The notes under the pieces are model-generated. The model worked only from the letters and a program-made list of their open reading frames with translations, did no database searches and was not told the origin of the DNA. The translations under genes were made by a program, and so were the position numbers. 64,000 nt of DNA from Mesorhizobium sp. B2-4-3 (GTDB lineage Bacteria; Pseudomonadota; Alphaproteobacteria; Rhizobiales; Rhizobiaceae): the NCBI RefSeq assembly GCF_006442815.1, contig NZ_VFVL01000007.1, positions 62,001-126,000 of the forward strand. Direction: 5' to 3'. Positions 44,657 through 53,117 of the stretch are shown piece by piece. The stretch's first letter is position 1; every line of letters starts with the position of its first letter.

Positions 44657-45739
44657 CTACGCGGCGCGGCGGACGCCCTGCCGGGCCGCCTTGTCGAGAA
44701 GATCGAGAAACACCACCAATTGCCGCGCGGGGTCGAGCTCCGGGCGTTTGGAGAAGGCGATAGCCGCAGCTGAAAGCCGTTCATATTCCTGGCGATCGTT
44801 CCACAGGCGCCGCACCGCCGCGGCCCAGTCGGCGACCGGAGCGTCATAGTCGAGCACCACGCCGCCGGGCCCGATGGCTTCGGGCAGGCCGCCGCGCCTC
44901 GATCCGACGACGGGGATGCCGCTGCAATGCGCCTCGGACGCGACGCGGCCCCAGGCTTCTTCCCATTTGCTCGGGGCAAGCAGGATCCTGGTGCGGCCAT
45001 AGACCGTCTTCATGTCGTTGGTGCGGTTCTCGAGCGTAACGTTCGAGAGCGGCGCGATGGTCTTCTCGATGCGGGCGCGATGGTCGTCGTCCAGCTTCCA
45101 GCTTTCCACGAACAGGAACGGAATCTCCGGACAGGCGGCCGCAATCTTGACCGCAAGGTCGAAACCCTTCTCCTCATAGGGATTGATCATGGTGACGAAT
45201 TCGCCGGTCGTGTGCGTGCAATAGAGCGCTTCGTTGATGGTCGGCGGAAGAACGATGGACTCGATGCCGAATTTTTCCTTGTAGGTGCGCGCCGTGAACT
45301 CGGAATTGGCGATGTATATAGCCGAACCGAGCTCGCGCGGATCGCCGGCGAGTTCGTGAAACTCGACATTGTGGAGATAGACGACCAGCGGCACTCCCTC
45401 CGCCAGAAGCGCCTTTCCGAGCAGGACGGACTTGTGGCACTGCACGACGGCGACGTCGGGTCTGGTTTTCCCGACGGCGAAGCCGGCCGCCTCCCAGGGG
45501 TACCAGGCGCGCATCACCGGATAGCCGGGGAAATTGTCAACAACCGCCGGCTGCCGCAACAGCTTCATCTTGGCGCGCGCCTTGAGGCCGAACATGCCGT
45601 CGCCGAACAGCGAGGCGAGGACCGATGCCTGGTGGCCGTGCTCGATCAGCTGCTCGACCAGATGGTGGGTGTTGGATTGCACGCCGCCGGTGAACTCGGG
45701 AATGTATCCGTTGCCGCTTGCAAAAAGCACTTTCATCAT
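44657..45739 (-). CDS. Glycosyltransferase family 4
   Basis: This 360-residue GT-B enzyme starts KVLFASGNGYIPEFTGGVQS and has the GT4 donor site PSKWEEAWGRVASEAHCSGIP with the E-x7-E pattern, then SRRGGLPEAIG. It probably adds one sugar of the EPS unit. GGAGTCGA precedes paired ATGs at 45739 and 45736. The EPS role comes from context; the sugar is unknown. Confidence 0.88.
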   Translation of the reverse strand: MMKVLFASGNGYIPEFTGGVQSNTHHLVEQLIEHGHQASVLASLFGDGMFGLKARAKMKLLRQPAVVDNFPGYPVMRAWYPWEAAGFAVGKTRPDVAVVQCHKSVLLGKALLAEGVPLVVYLHNVEFHELAGDPRELGSAIYIANSEFTARTYKEKFGIESIVLPPTINEALYCTHTTGEFVTMINPYEEKGFDLAVKIAAACPEIPFLFVESWKLDDDHRARIEKTIAPLSNVTLENRTNDMKTVYGRTRILLAPSKWEEAWGRVASEAHCSGIPVVGSRRGGLPEAIGPGGVVLDYDAPVADWAAAVRRLWNDRQEYERLSAAAIAFSKRPELDPARQLVVFLDLLDKAARQGVRRAA

Positions 45740-45780
45740 TCGACTCCTAATCCGGCCCGGCGGATGAGCATGCGCGCTGA

Positions 45781-47001
45781 TCAGCTTGCGCTGCGCGCCA
45801 ATGGAAGCTTCGAAGTCATTGCCTGACACAGGCGGCTGACCGAGGCGGAGAGCGACAGCGTCGAGTACTCCCGCAACAGCTTCGATGCCGGGATCACCTT
45901 TCCCGCCTTCAAGTCCTGCGCCAGGTAGTGGGGAAACGAATGCATGTATTCCCTGACGATGTCGGCCTTCAGCGCTCCCGACTTCCATGCCTTCACCGCC
46001 GAGACGAATTCGTCGGCGGGGGCGGATGCCAGGCCTGTATCGTAGGCTTCGAATGTCCGCCGCACGATGGCGCGTTCCTTGTCGCTGAGCGAGGTCTTTC
46101 CGGCTCGTTCGGCAAGCAGGGCATAGCGGCGGATGTCTTCGGCCGCGTGGTGCCATAGACCCTTCCTGGCCATGATGCTCGAACGCTGCAGCAGCGCCTG
46201 CATCTCGAGACCGGCCGTCTTCGGCAAGGCCTGCTCCGAGCGGTCGAGATACTCATGCAGATCGACCGACTTGTAGACCTCTTCCATGATCACCCGGTCG
46301 TACGAGCCCCAGGCCTTGATCCGGTCGGTATAGGAAATCACGACCTTGGTGCTGCCGCGGACCATGTCGTGCTGGCGCTGGAAGAACATCAGGCCGTCGA
46401 CCCTGACGGCCTTGAACCGGCGCGCGAGCCTCAGCATCATCTCGTAGTCCTGCGACCGGACAAGGGTCTCGTTGAAGCCTCCAACCTCGTCGTAGCATCT
46501 GCGGCGCACCAGCAGACCCGGCTGGTGGACGTGGCAATATTCGAGATGCGACGGGAAAAAATTGTCCTGGCCGACGTGGCCGAAGGCGACGATTTCGTAG
46601 TTCCGATCCTCGATCTGGGCCGAGCGCTGGAAACGCGCATATTCGCCGAAAGCGAAATCGGCGGCTGGCTCCCGCTCGAAGGCGGCTAGAAACCGTTCGA
46701 GCGCCGTCGGGTGCGCGACGTCGTCGTCGTCGAATATCCAGACGAAATCTCCCGTGCAGTGCTTCAGGGCGAAGTTCAGCGCCGTCGATTTGCCACCGTT
46801 CTCCTTGCGGTAATATTCCACCGGCGCGGGGAAAGAGGCCGCCACCGCGCCGGTGTTGTCGGTCGAGCCGTCGTCCACGATCAGGATCTGATCCGGCACC
46901 ACGGTCTGCTGGAGCAGGCTGGCGATGGCTTCGGGCAGGAACTTCTCGCGGTTGAAGGTGGGAACGATGACGGTGACCGTCGGTTTGCGCGGTGCAACCA
47001 T
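45781..47001 (-). CDS. Glycosyltransferase family 2 with C-terminal extension
   Basis: This 406-residue protein has a GT-A domain (VTVIVPTFNREKFLPEAI, DDGSTDNTGAV, FVWIFDDDDVAHPTALERF) up to about residue 240 and a helical C-terminal part of unknown role. The start at 47001 is chosen because ATGAGGTC stands before it; an upstream frame extension would run into the family 2 repeat and translate repeat DNA. It lies 41 bases before the GT4 gene and is probably co-transcribed. Confidence 0.87.
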   Translation of the reverse strand: MVAPRKPTVTVIVPTFNREKFLPEAIASLLQQTVVPDQILIVDDGSTDNTGAVAASFPAPVEYYRKENGGKSTALNFALKHCTGDFVWIFDDDDVAHPTALERFLAAFEREPAADFAFGEYARFQRSAQIEDRNYEIVAFGHVGQDNFFPSHLEYCHVHQPGLLVRRRCYDEVGGFNETLVRSQDYEMMLRLARRFKAVRVDGLMFFQRQHDMVRGSTKVVISYTDRIKAWGSYDRVIMEEVYKSVDLHEYLDRSEQALPKTAGLEMQALLQRSSIMARKGLWHHAAEDIRRYALLAERAGKTSLSDKERAIVRRTFEAYDTGLASAPADEFVSAVKAWKSGALKADIVREYMHSFPHYLAQDLKAGKVIPASKLLREYSTLSLSASVSRLCQAMTSKLPLARSAS

Positions 47002-47019
47002 TGATGACCTCATGCTAGA

Positions 47020-47063
47020 GCAATTCCAGGAAAAGTGTGAGACGGTTTTCCGTCCGGAATTGC
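47020..47063. repeat. Dispersed palindromic repeat, family 2, copy B
   Basis: GCAATTCC and GGAATTGC ends enclose AGGAAAAGTGTGAGACGG and TTTTCCGTCC. It is nearly identical to the copy at 25779-25822. It lies just upstream of the GT2 gene. Confidence 0.87.
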
Positions 47064-47094
47064 GTGAAAACAAAGAGCTTCTGTTCCGCCTGCC

Positions 47095-47538
47095 TTACGC
47101 ATTCTGCGGCTCCAGATTGGCGAACGGATTGGTGCATGGATGCCAGCCGGTGAAGCGGATCGGATCGTCGGGCGAGCTGCGCCAGGCATAATCGGTCAGC
47201 ATGTGGAACTCGGCGATGACCCAGCGGTCGAAATGGCGGAGGTCGCTCCGCTTGTCCTGGGGCAGCAGCTCGCGCGCCTTGCCGAGCTTCACCGTTTCGG
47301 CCAGCGTCACCACGTCCGCAACCTTGGCGCTCGGGAATATCCACGGGTTGCGGTTCTGGAATTCGAGCACGAATTGCTGCAGGTGCTCGATGCGCATGTT
47401 GAGCGGCCCGAAATATTTCTCGAGCGTGACGCGAACCAGATCCTCGTCCGATAAGGACGAGATGGCGGCGGCCGCGATGCCGGTGGAGGCAATGCCGCCG
47501 GCGACGATGGCCAGTGCGGTGCGTCGCGTGATCTTCAT
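47095..47538 (-). CDS. Tat-exported small protein, likely partner of the GMC oxidoreductase
   Basis: This 147-residue protein begins with a Tat-like signal, KITRRTALAIVAGGIAST. The mature part (LSDEDLVRVTLEKYFGPLNM ... GWHPCTNPF) is like small subunits found beside GMC dehydrogenases but cannot be assigned firmly. The start at 47538 follows GGGAGGGATCG; an earlier ATG at 47553 overlaps the oxidoreductase stop. The pair may form a periplasmic sugar or alcohol dehydrogenase, with the Tat signal carrying both. Confidence 0.7.
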   Translation of the reverse strand: MKITRRTALAIVAGGIASTGIAAAAISSLSDEDLVRVTLEKYFGPLNMRIEHLQQFVLEFQNRNPWIFPSAKVADVVTLAETVKLGKARELLPQDKRSDLRHFDRWVIAEFHMLTDYAWRSSPDDPIRFTGWHPCTNPFANLEPQNA

Positions 47539-47549
47539 CGATCCCTCCC

Positions 47550-48998
47550 TCATGCCGCCAGCTTAGCCGCCGCCCGCAAGGACAGGGCAGCCGCGGTCAG
47601 GCTTGGATTGGCGCAGGAACAGCTCGGATAGGTGCTGGTGCCGACGATCACGAGGTTCCTGAGCTGGTGGTGGATCATGTCGCGGTCGACCACGGAATCG
47701 GCCGGGCCCGTGCCCATGCGCAGCGTGCCCTGCACATGCGATTCGGTCGGCCTTATTCCGCGATCGAAAATCTGCTCGATCGGCAGCGGCTTGAGCAGTT
47801 CCGGCAACCTTTCCAGCGCTTTCGCCATGCCCTTGGTGGCGTAGTCCGACGCGCCCCTGAAGGTCACGAAGGCGTTCTCGTCCTTGTCGAGCACGACGCG
47901 GTTTTCCGGATCGAGCAGGTTCTCGGTGACGATGACCAGCGGCAGCACCTGCCGCAGCCTGCCCTTCTCGGCGCGCATGCCGTGCTGCCAGCGGTTCTCG
48001 AAATAGACGAGCGCCGCCGCATGCTCGGCCCGGTGCGGCCCGTCATAGAGGCCGAAATTGAGGCCGGTGGTGATGGTCGAGCCGTCGAAATTGTCGACGC
48101 CGCCGAGATAGGCTTCGTAATTCCAGCCATAGGATTCGTGCAGGCCCAAGCCGACGAACTCGCCGTCAAGTCCGGAGCGCAGCATGATCGCGGGGCTCTG
48201 TATGGCATTGGCGCCGAGGATGAAGAGATCGCCGCCGACCGAATATTCCTTGCCCCTCTGGACGAAGGTGACGGAGCGGACCGCACCGCCGGCATGGTCG
48301 AACCGGCGCACCTCGGCGCCGAGACAGACCGAGACGTCCGGATGCTGGAACACATGCATCAGTCCGTTGTTGACGGTGAACTTGGCGTCCGCCGGACACA
48401 GCCAGCATCTGAGATTGGCGCAGCATGAGGCGCGCTGCGAGGTCGCCACGCGCGCCCGGGCGGTCGGCATGACGAAATGCTGATCCGGCTGCGCCGCCTT
48501 CATCATGCGGTCGGGCGTCGACATGCGATGCGGCGGCTGCGGGAACGGCCGCGAGCGCGGCAACATCCGCGCCATGTCGGGATCGCCGGAGATCGACATG
48601 ATCTCCTCGGCGTCGCCGTAAAATGGCTCGAGATCGTCATAGCTGATCGGCCAGTCGTTGCCGACGCCGTAGGTGCTCTTCAGCCTGAAGTCGTTGGGAT
48701 GGAAACGCGGCGTCTGCGCGAACCAGCAATTGGTGCCGCCGCCAAGACCGATCGTGTAGTTCCACGGCTTGTCGGCATTGTCGGTCTTGTAGGTGGTTTC
48801 GTCGTCGATGTCGGTGTTGGCGTTCTGGCTGAGCTGCCACTCATGCGTGTTGTGGCGGCCCCATTCCAGCACCAGGACGCGGGCTTTGCGCCGCTTCAGG
48901 AACTCGTGCAGGAAGAAGGACGACCCGAAGCCGGATCCGATGACGACGAGATCGAAATGCTCGCTGGCGATTTGTTCTGGCCGAACGTCGAGCACCAT
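47550..48998 (-). CDS. GMC-family FAD-dependent oxidoreductase
   Basis: This 482-residue enzyme has the FAD dinucleotide motif LVVIGSGFGSSFFLHEFL near residue 20, GLGGGTNCWFAQTPRF, and the C-terminal catalytic region SHVQGTLRMGTGPADSVVD followed by NPSLTAAALSLRAA. Substrates of this branch are sugars or alcohols. It has no signal peptide of its own; the next gene encodes a Tat-signal partner. GGAGGG precedes the ATG at 48998. It is unusual inside an exo cluster. Confidence 0.87.
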   Translation of the reverse strand: MVLDVRPEQIASEHFDLVVIGSGFGSSFFLHEFLKRRKARVLVLEWGRHNTHEWQLSQNANTDIDDETTYKTDNADKPWNYTIGLGGGTNCWFAQTPRFHPNDFRLKSTYGVGNDWPISYDDLEPFYGDAEEIMSISGDPDMARMLPRSRPFPQPPHRMSTPDRMMKAAQPDQHFVMPTARARVATSQRASCCANLRCWLCPADAKFTVNNGLMHVFQHPDVSVCLGAEVRRFDHAGGAVRSVTFVQRGKEYSVGGDLFILGANAIQSPAIMLRSGLDGEFVGLGLHESYGWNYEAYLGGVDNFDGSTITTGLNFGLYDGPHRAEHAAALVYFENRWQHGMRAEKGRLRQVLPLVIVTENLLDPENRVVLDKDENAFVTFRGASDYATKGMAKALERLPELLKPLPIEQIFDRGIRPTESHVQGTLRMGTGPADSVVDRDMIHHQLRNLVIVGTSTYPSCSCANPSLTAAALSLRAAAKLAA

Positions 48999-49088
48999 CA
49001 AATCGAACCCTCCCGCTCTACGCGCATGATCATTGTCGGCCCCGTTGTCGTTCGCGGCGGCGGTCGTCCTCGAGGCCTGCGGCCATCG

Positions 49089-50420
49089 TCATGCCGCCAT
49101 CCTGCCGATCGAGAAATATTCGATACCGTAGCGCGCGATCACCTTGGGATCGTAGAGATTGCGGCCGTCGAAGATGACCGGCGTCGTCAGCGCATCCTTG
49201 AGCGCGTCGAAGGACGGCGCGCGGAAGCTCTTCCATTCGGTGCAGATCAACAGCGCGTCGGCGCCGCGCAGCGCGGCTTCCTTGGTGCCGCACAGCAGCA
49301 GATCGTCGCGCAGGCCGTAGATCGCCTGGCACTCCTGCATCGCCTCGGGATCGTACGCCTGAACCTTGGCGCCGGCCGCCCACAGCGCTTCCATCAGCGT
49401 GCGCGACGGCGCCTCGCGCATGTCGTCGGTGTTGGGCTTGAAGGCCAGCCCCCAGACGGCGAAGGTCTTGCCCCTGAGCGCGCCCTTGAAATAGTGGTTG
49501 ACCTTGTCGAACAGGACCGACTTTTGCGCATTGTTGCGCTCCTCGACGGCGCGCAGCAGCTTGGCGTCGAACTTGACGCCCTCGGCGGTCTTGATCAGCG
49601 CGCGCACGTCCTTCGGGAAGCAGGAACCGCCATAGCCCAGGCCGGGATAGATGAAGTGGTAGCCGATGCGCGGATCCGAGCCGATGCCCTTGCGCACCTC
49701 CTCGATGTCGGCGCCCAGCTGCTCGGCGAGATTGGCCATCTCGTTCATGAAGCTGATCTTGGTCGCCAGCATGCAGTTGGCGGCGTATTTGGTGAATTCG
49801 GCGCTGCGCACATCCATCACGATCATCTTCTCGTGGTTGCGGTTGAACGGCGTGTAGAGCTCGCGCATCACCATCTCGGTGTCCTCGCTGGAGGTGCCGA
49901 CGATGATGCGGTCCGGCTTCATGCAGTCAGCGACCGCCGAGCCTTCCTTGAGGAATTCGGGGTTCGAGGCGACGTCGAAGGCGAGATCCTCGCGGCCGCG
50001 CTTCTTCAACGTTTCGGCGATCCTGGCCTTCACCTTTTCGCAGGTGCCGACCGGCACGGTCGACTTGCCGACGACGATCTTGGCGCTGTCCATCTCGCGA
50101 CCGATGGTCTCGGCGACCGCCAGCACATATTTCAGATCGGCCGAGCCATCCTCGCCCGGCGGCGTGCCGACCGCGATCATCTGGATCTGGCCATGCCTGA
50201 CCGCCGCTGCCGCATCGGTGGTGAAGCGGATGCGGCCGGCCGCGTGGTTTTCCTTGACGAGGGCTTCCAGGCCCGGTTCGAAAATCGGGATCAAGCCCTG
50301 GTTGAGCCGCTCCACCTTCTTCTCGTCGATATCGACGCACACCACCTCGTGGCCGACCTCGGCAAGCACAGCGGCCTGGACGAGACCGACATAGCCAATC
50401 CCAAACACCGTCAAATTCAT
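49089..50420 (-). CDS. ugd: UDP-glucose 6-dehydrogenase
   Basis: This 443-residue enzyme has the NAD motif [20 protein letters not shown], the catalytic Cys in [16 protein letters not shown], and the C-terminal domain [13 protein letters not shown]. It turns UDP-glucose into UDP-glucuronic acid. Classical succinoglycan lacks uronic acid, so its presence in this locus suggests either an acidic sugar in this EPS or use by another polymer. Confidence 0.95.
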   Translation of the reverse strand: MNLTVFGIGYVGLVQAAVLAEVGHEVVCVDIDEKKVERLNQGLIPIFEPGLEALVKENHAAGRIRFTTDAAAAVRHGQIQMIAVGTPPGEDGSADLKYVLAVAETIGREMDSAKIVVGKSTVPVGTCEKVKARIAETLKKRGREDLAFDVASNPEFLKEGSAVADCMKPDRIIVGTSSEDTEMVMRELYTPFNRNHEKMIVMDVRSAEFTKYAANCMLATKISFMNEMANLAEQLGADIEEVRKGIGSDPRIGYHFIYPGLGYGGSCFPKDVRALIKTAEGVKFDAKLLRAVEERNNAQKSVLFDKVNHYFKGALRGKTFAVWGLAFKPNTDDMREAPSRTLMEALWAAGAKVQAYDPEAMQECQAIYGLRDDLLLCGTKEAALRGADALLICTEWKSFRAPSFDALKDALTTPVIFDGRNLYDPKVIARYGIEYFSIGRMAA

Positions 50421-50441
50421 TTTGGTTCTATTCCTGTCAAA

Positions 50442-50468
50442 GGCCGGGCCACAAAAGGTGGTCCGGCC
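50442..50468 (-). terminator. Hairpin between exoK and ugd
   Basis: GGCCGGGCCAC pairs with GTGGTCCGGCC (one G-T pair) around a 5-base loop. On the minus strand it lies after exoK and before ugd and is followed by a short T-run. It may be a partial terminator. Confidence 0.55.
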
Positions 50469-50508
50469 GGTTCAGATGTCCCTCAGGCCCAACGGCCTGG
50501 TTGGGTTC

Positions 50509-50556
50509 GGCATGATCTTAATCCGAAAACCGGTTCCCACTCTTCGGGATCATGCC
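50509..50556. repeat. Dispersed palindromic repeat, family 3, copy A
   Basis: GGCATGATC and GATCATGCC ends enclose CCGAAAACCGGTTCCCAC. The element touches the exoK stop codon. A relative lies at 63654-63705. Confidence 0.82.
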
Positions 50557-51440
50557 TAGTTGCTGTTACTTATGCTGCATGCCAGCGATTCCGGGAACTG
50601 ACATGGCTGGCCCAAAGCGGTGAAGGCGACGCGCTTGACCTCCATGGTCACCTTGCTGCCGGGATCGACGAAGGCGCCCATCCAGTTGGCCAGCTTGTCG
50701 CTGCCCCAGAGGCTGAAAAAGATTTTCTGCGAGTGCGTCGGCAACTCGTCGGGGCTGGTCACCTCATGGACGAGCTTGCCGTTGACATACCAGCGCAGCC
50801 GGTCCTTCTCCCATACGAAGCCATAGTCGTTGAAGCCCTTGTCGGCGCCGCCTTCGACGTCGACAAGCTTGCCGTTCTTCGGCTTGCCCTGGATGTAGCT
50901 GTTGACCTGCACCTTCGACGGATCCTTGGTGAGGACCTCGAAGTCGATCTCGTCCCAGGGCTGTTTGTCCTGCGGACCGATATAGGAGAAGAAGGCGGCG
51001 TTGAGGCCTGAGCCGGTGCCGGTCTTCATGCGCGCCTCATAGACACCGTAGCCGTAGCGCTGCTTGGTCTGGATCTCGGCGCAGGCGAAATCGCGGTCCT
51101 TCAGCTTGCGCTTTTCGAAGCCCAGCGACAGCACGCCGTCGGAAAGCCGCACGAGATCCTTCGACCAGGTGCAATTCTGATGGGCGCCGTTGGTCCAGCC
51201 GTCCGAGACGAACCAGCGGGACCGGTCGAAATTGGAGAAATTGTCGACGAAGGACGGCGCGCTTTGCAGCTCCTGTTGCGCCCCTTGCGCGTGCGCCGGA
51301 TGCGGGCTTGCCGCAAGGGTCGCTGCGATCGCGAGCAGGGCGCCGACCACGCCGAGCCGCAGGCTGTTTAGTCCATTCCCGGGCGTATGCGACTTATCGC
51401 ACACCGCCATGGTGGAGGTGTTGCTGGAATCTGCGTTCAT
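50556..51440 (-). CDS. exoK: Secreted glycoside hydrolase family 16 glycanase, ExoK-like
   Basis: This 294-residue protein has a long N-terminal signal region (hydrophobic LGVVGALLAIAATLAA, cleavage near AHA at 49-51) and a GH16 domain with catalytic EIDFE at Glu164-Glu168. ExoK is an endo-beta-1,3-1,4-glycanase that trims nascent succinoglycan in the periplasm or outside. Four Cys in the mature part may form disulfides. The ATG at 51440 follows AAGGTGAG. The family 3 repeat touches its stop. Confidence 0.87.
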   Translation of the reverse strand: MNADSSNTSTMAVCDKSHTPGNGLNSLRLGVVGALLAIAATLAASPHPAHAQGAQQELQSAPSFVDNFSNFDRSRWFVSDGWTNGAHQNCTWSKDLVRLSDGVLSLGFEKRKLKDRDFACAEIQTKQRYGYGVYEARMKTGTGSGLNAAFFSYIGPQDKQPWDEIDFEVLTKDPSKVQVNSYIQGKPKNGKLVDVEGGADKGFNDYGFVWEKDRLRWYVNGKLVHEVTSPDELPTHSQKIFFSLWGSDKLANWMGAFVDPGSKVTMEVKRVAFTALGQPCQFPESLACSISNSN

Positions 51441-51570
51441 AACAAACTCACCTTGTGTTGTCCGCCCAACCCAAAGTCTTCCTTGGCGCGCGCGAGCGAG
51501 CCGCTTCCGATCCTCTGCCCTCTTGAACTCCTCTAATGTCTCGTACCGATGACGACACCTGAAGGCGCCG

Positions 51571-51948
51571 TCAGCCTCTTGCCGCGGACTGCGGTGCAGA
51601 CTGATCGGCACCATCCTCGACGATCGCATCGAGCGAATGACGCAGTTCCTTCACCAGGCCTTTCTGGCGAACGAGCTCCGCAATGCGCCGCTCGCAGTTC
51701 AGGATCGAATTCGTCATCGCGCTGACATCCGAGTCCTTGCTGGTCGACACCGAACCATTCTCCATCGCCTCGACCAGAAAGGCCGCGTTGGCGGCCGTCG
51801 ACCTGTAGCGATTCTCCAGCCCGGTCTTCTCCGCCTCGATCTCGGCAGCGATCTGGTCGAACAGCTTCGCCAGCCGGTCGAGACGCTGGAGATCGGTCTG
51901 CCGGTCGCGAGCCGGATCCCGGGATCTGAAGCCAAAAATCGAAGCCAT
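51571..51948 (-). CDS. Coiled-coil protein of unknown function
   Basis: This 125-residue soluble protein is highly charged and helical (DLQRLDRLAKLFDQIAAEIE, then a second helix ending in LVRQKGLVKELRHSLDAI). No motif is known. The start at 51948 is chosen because the sequence before it holds the TGC-rich palindrome. Placement suggests a role linked to EPS, but nothing more can be said. Confidence 0.6.
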   Translation of the reverse strand: MASIFGFRSRDPARDRQTDLQRLDRLAKLFDQIAAEIEAEKTGLENRYRSTAANAAFLVEAMENGSVSTSKDSDVSAMTNSILNCERRIAELVRQKGLVKELRHSLDAIVEDGADQSAPQSAARG

Positions 51949-51966
51949 CCTATCGGCCTTTCGAAA

Positions 51967-51982
51967 TTGCTGCATTGCAGCA
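51967..51982. promoter_or_regulatory. TGC-rich palindrome, site 4 (before coiled-coil gene)
   Basis: TTGCTGCATTGCAGCA is the most perfect copy in the window and contains CTGC-N3-GCAG. It lies 18 bases before the start of the coiled-coil gene. Confidence 0.65.
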
Positions 51983-52072
51983 TAGACTGCCACTACCGCG
52001 GCGACTAGGCAACATCATAGTTTTGCGAATGCGGATTTTTTGAGGGATGACGGCTTGCGGCGTGATGCGGGA

Positions 52073-53113
52073 TCATTCGTTTGCGGCGCTCGTCGCCGCC
52101 ATCAGGAAGCGCGTCGGCGGTATTTGTTGCTTTGCAGCAATCCCGGTGCGGCGGAACAGCGCGTCGAGTTTGTCGGTGGCGACGCCGCGCACGATCGGGA
52201 TCAGATTCGACTGGCTGGCGAAGGCGTAAGCCGCGGCCGACGCCAGCCCACGCTCGGCTTTCACGTCGAGGAAATTGCGCAACCGGTATTTGTCGCGGAC
52301 ATGGCGCTCGTGGCGCCGCAACGCGGCCTTCGAGCGCTCCGGAAGGTTGTCGAGCGCTAGCAGCGCTAGGTCGGCATCGGCAAGACGCTTCAGATCCTGC
52401 GTTCGATGGCGACCGCTCAGCGAATCGGCGCGGACGATCGCGCCATAGCCGCAGGACTTGATGACCTTGAAGCGCGCCCCGCGGGCGACGGCGCGCGCAT
52501 AGAGCTCGTAGTCTTCGCCAAGACGCAAGCTTTCATCGTAAGCCAGCCCATGCCGTTCGAGAAAAGCCCGGCTGATTACCGGCTTCAGGAAACCGAGCTC
52601 GCCGCGCAGGACGCGGCGGCGCGAGATGTTGCCGTCGATGAAGCGCTCGAAATCGAGAAATTCCGGATCGGCCGCGAAAGGCGGCGCGGCGACCTTGGCA
52701 AAGTCGGTCGCGGCATCGTCGCGGATCAGCATGATGTTGTCGGCCGCGAAATCCCAGTCGGCGCTGGCGAAAAGCCGGCGGAAGCGGCCTTCGAGGAAGA
52801 AATCGTCGGCGTCGAGAATGCTGATGAAAGGCGATTTGGAAGCCTGGATAGCGGCGTTGCGCGCGGCGGAAGGACCGCGATTGACGTCGAAGCGGACGAC
52901 GGCAAGCCGGCCGCTGCCGTCGTCGGCGGCCAAAGCCACGTCGCGGGTGTCGTCGGTGGAAGCGTCGTCGACCACGACGACTTCCGCGACTTCCGTCTCG
53001 CGCAGCGCCGAAGCGATGGCGGCGGGGATCGTGCGCGCCGCATTGCGGGCGGCGATGATGACGCAGACCCCCAAGGCCGCCATCGGGCTCGTCACAGGCG
53101 TCGTCACGGGCAT
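52073..53113 (-). CDS. Glycosyltransferase family 2 (ExoO/ExoU-like)
   Basis: This 346-residue GT-A enzyme has VCVIIAARNAARTIPAAI, VVDDASTDDTRDVAL, FISILDADDFFLEGRF and RLGEDYELYARAV. Its length and motifs are close to those of the ExoO-like protein of this locus, and it could correspond to ExoU of Sinorhizobium, but neither is certain. The ATG at 53113 follows AAGGTGAG. It begins next to the 3' end of the lasso nucleotidyltransferase gene; an earlier in-frame ATG at 53134 would overlap it. Confidence 0.85.
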   Translation of the reverse strand: MPVTTPVTSPMAALGVCVIIAARNAARTIPAAIASALRETEVAEVVVVDDASTDDTRDVALAADDGSGRLAVVRFDVNRGPSAARNAAIQASKSPFISILDADDFFLEGRFRRLFASADWDFAADNIMLIRDDAATDFAKVAAPPFAADPEFLDFERFIDGNISRRRVLRGELGFLKPVISRAFLERHGLAYDESLRLGEDYELYARAVARGARFKVIKSCGYGAIVRADSLSGRHRTQDLKRLADADLALLALDNLPERSKAALRRHERHVRDKYRLRNFLDVKAERGLASAAAYAFASQSNLIPIVRGVATDKLDALFRRTGIAAKQQIPPTRFLMAATSAANE

Positions 53114-53117
53114 GGGC

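Noticed and set aside
52124..52140. TGC-rich palindrome TTGTTGCTTTGCAGCAA
   Set aside because: It lies inside the 3' end of a glycosyltransferase gene, so it is not counted with the promoter sites, although it may be an extra site.
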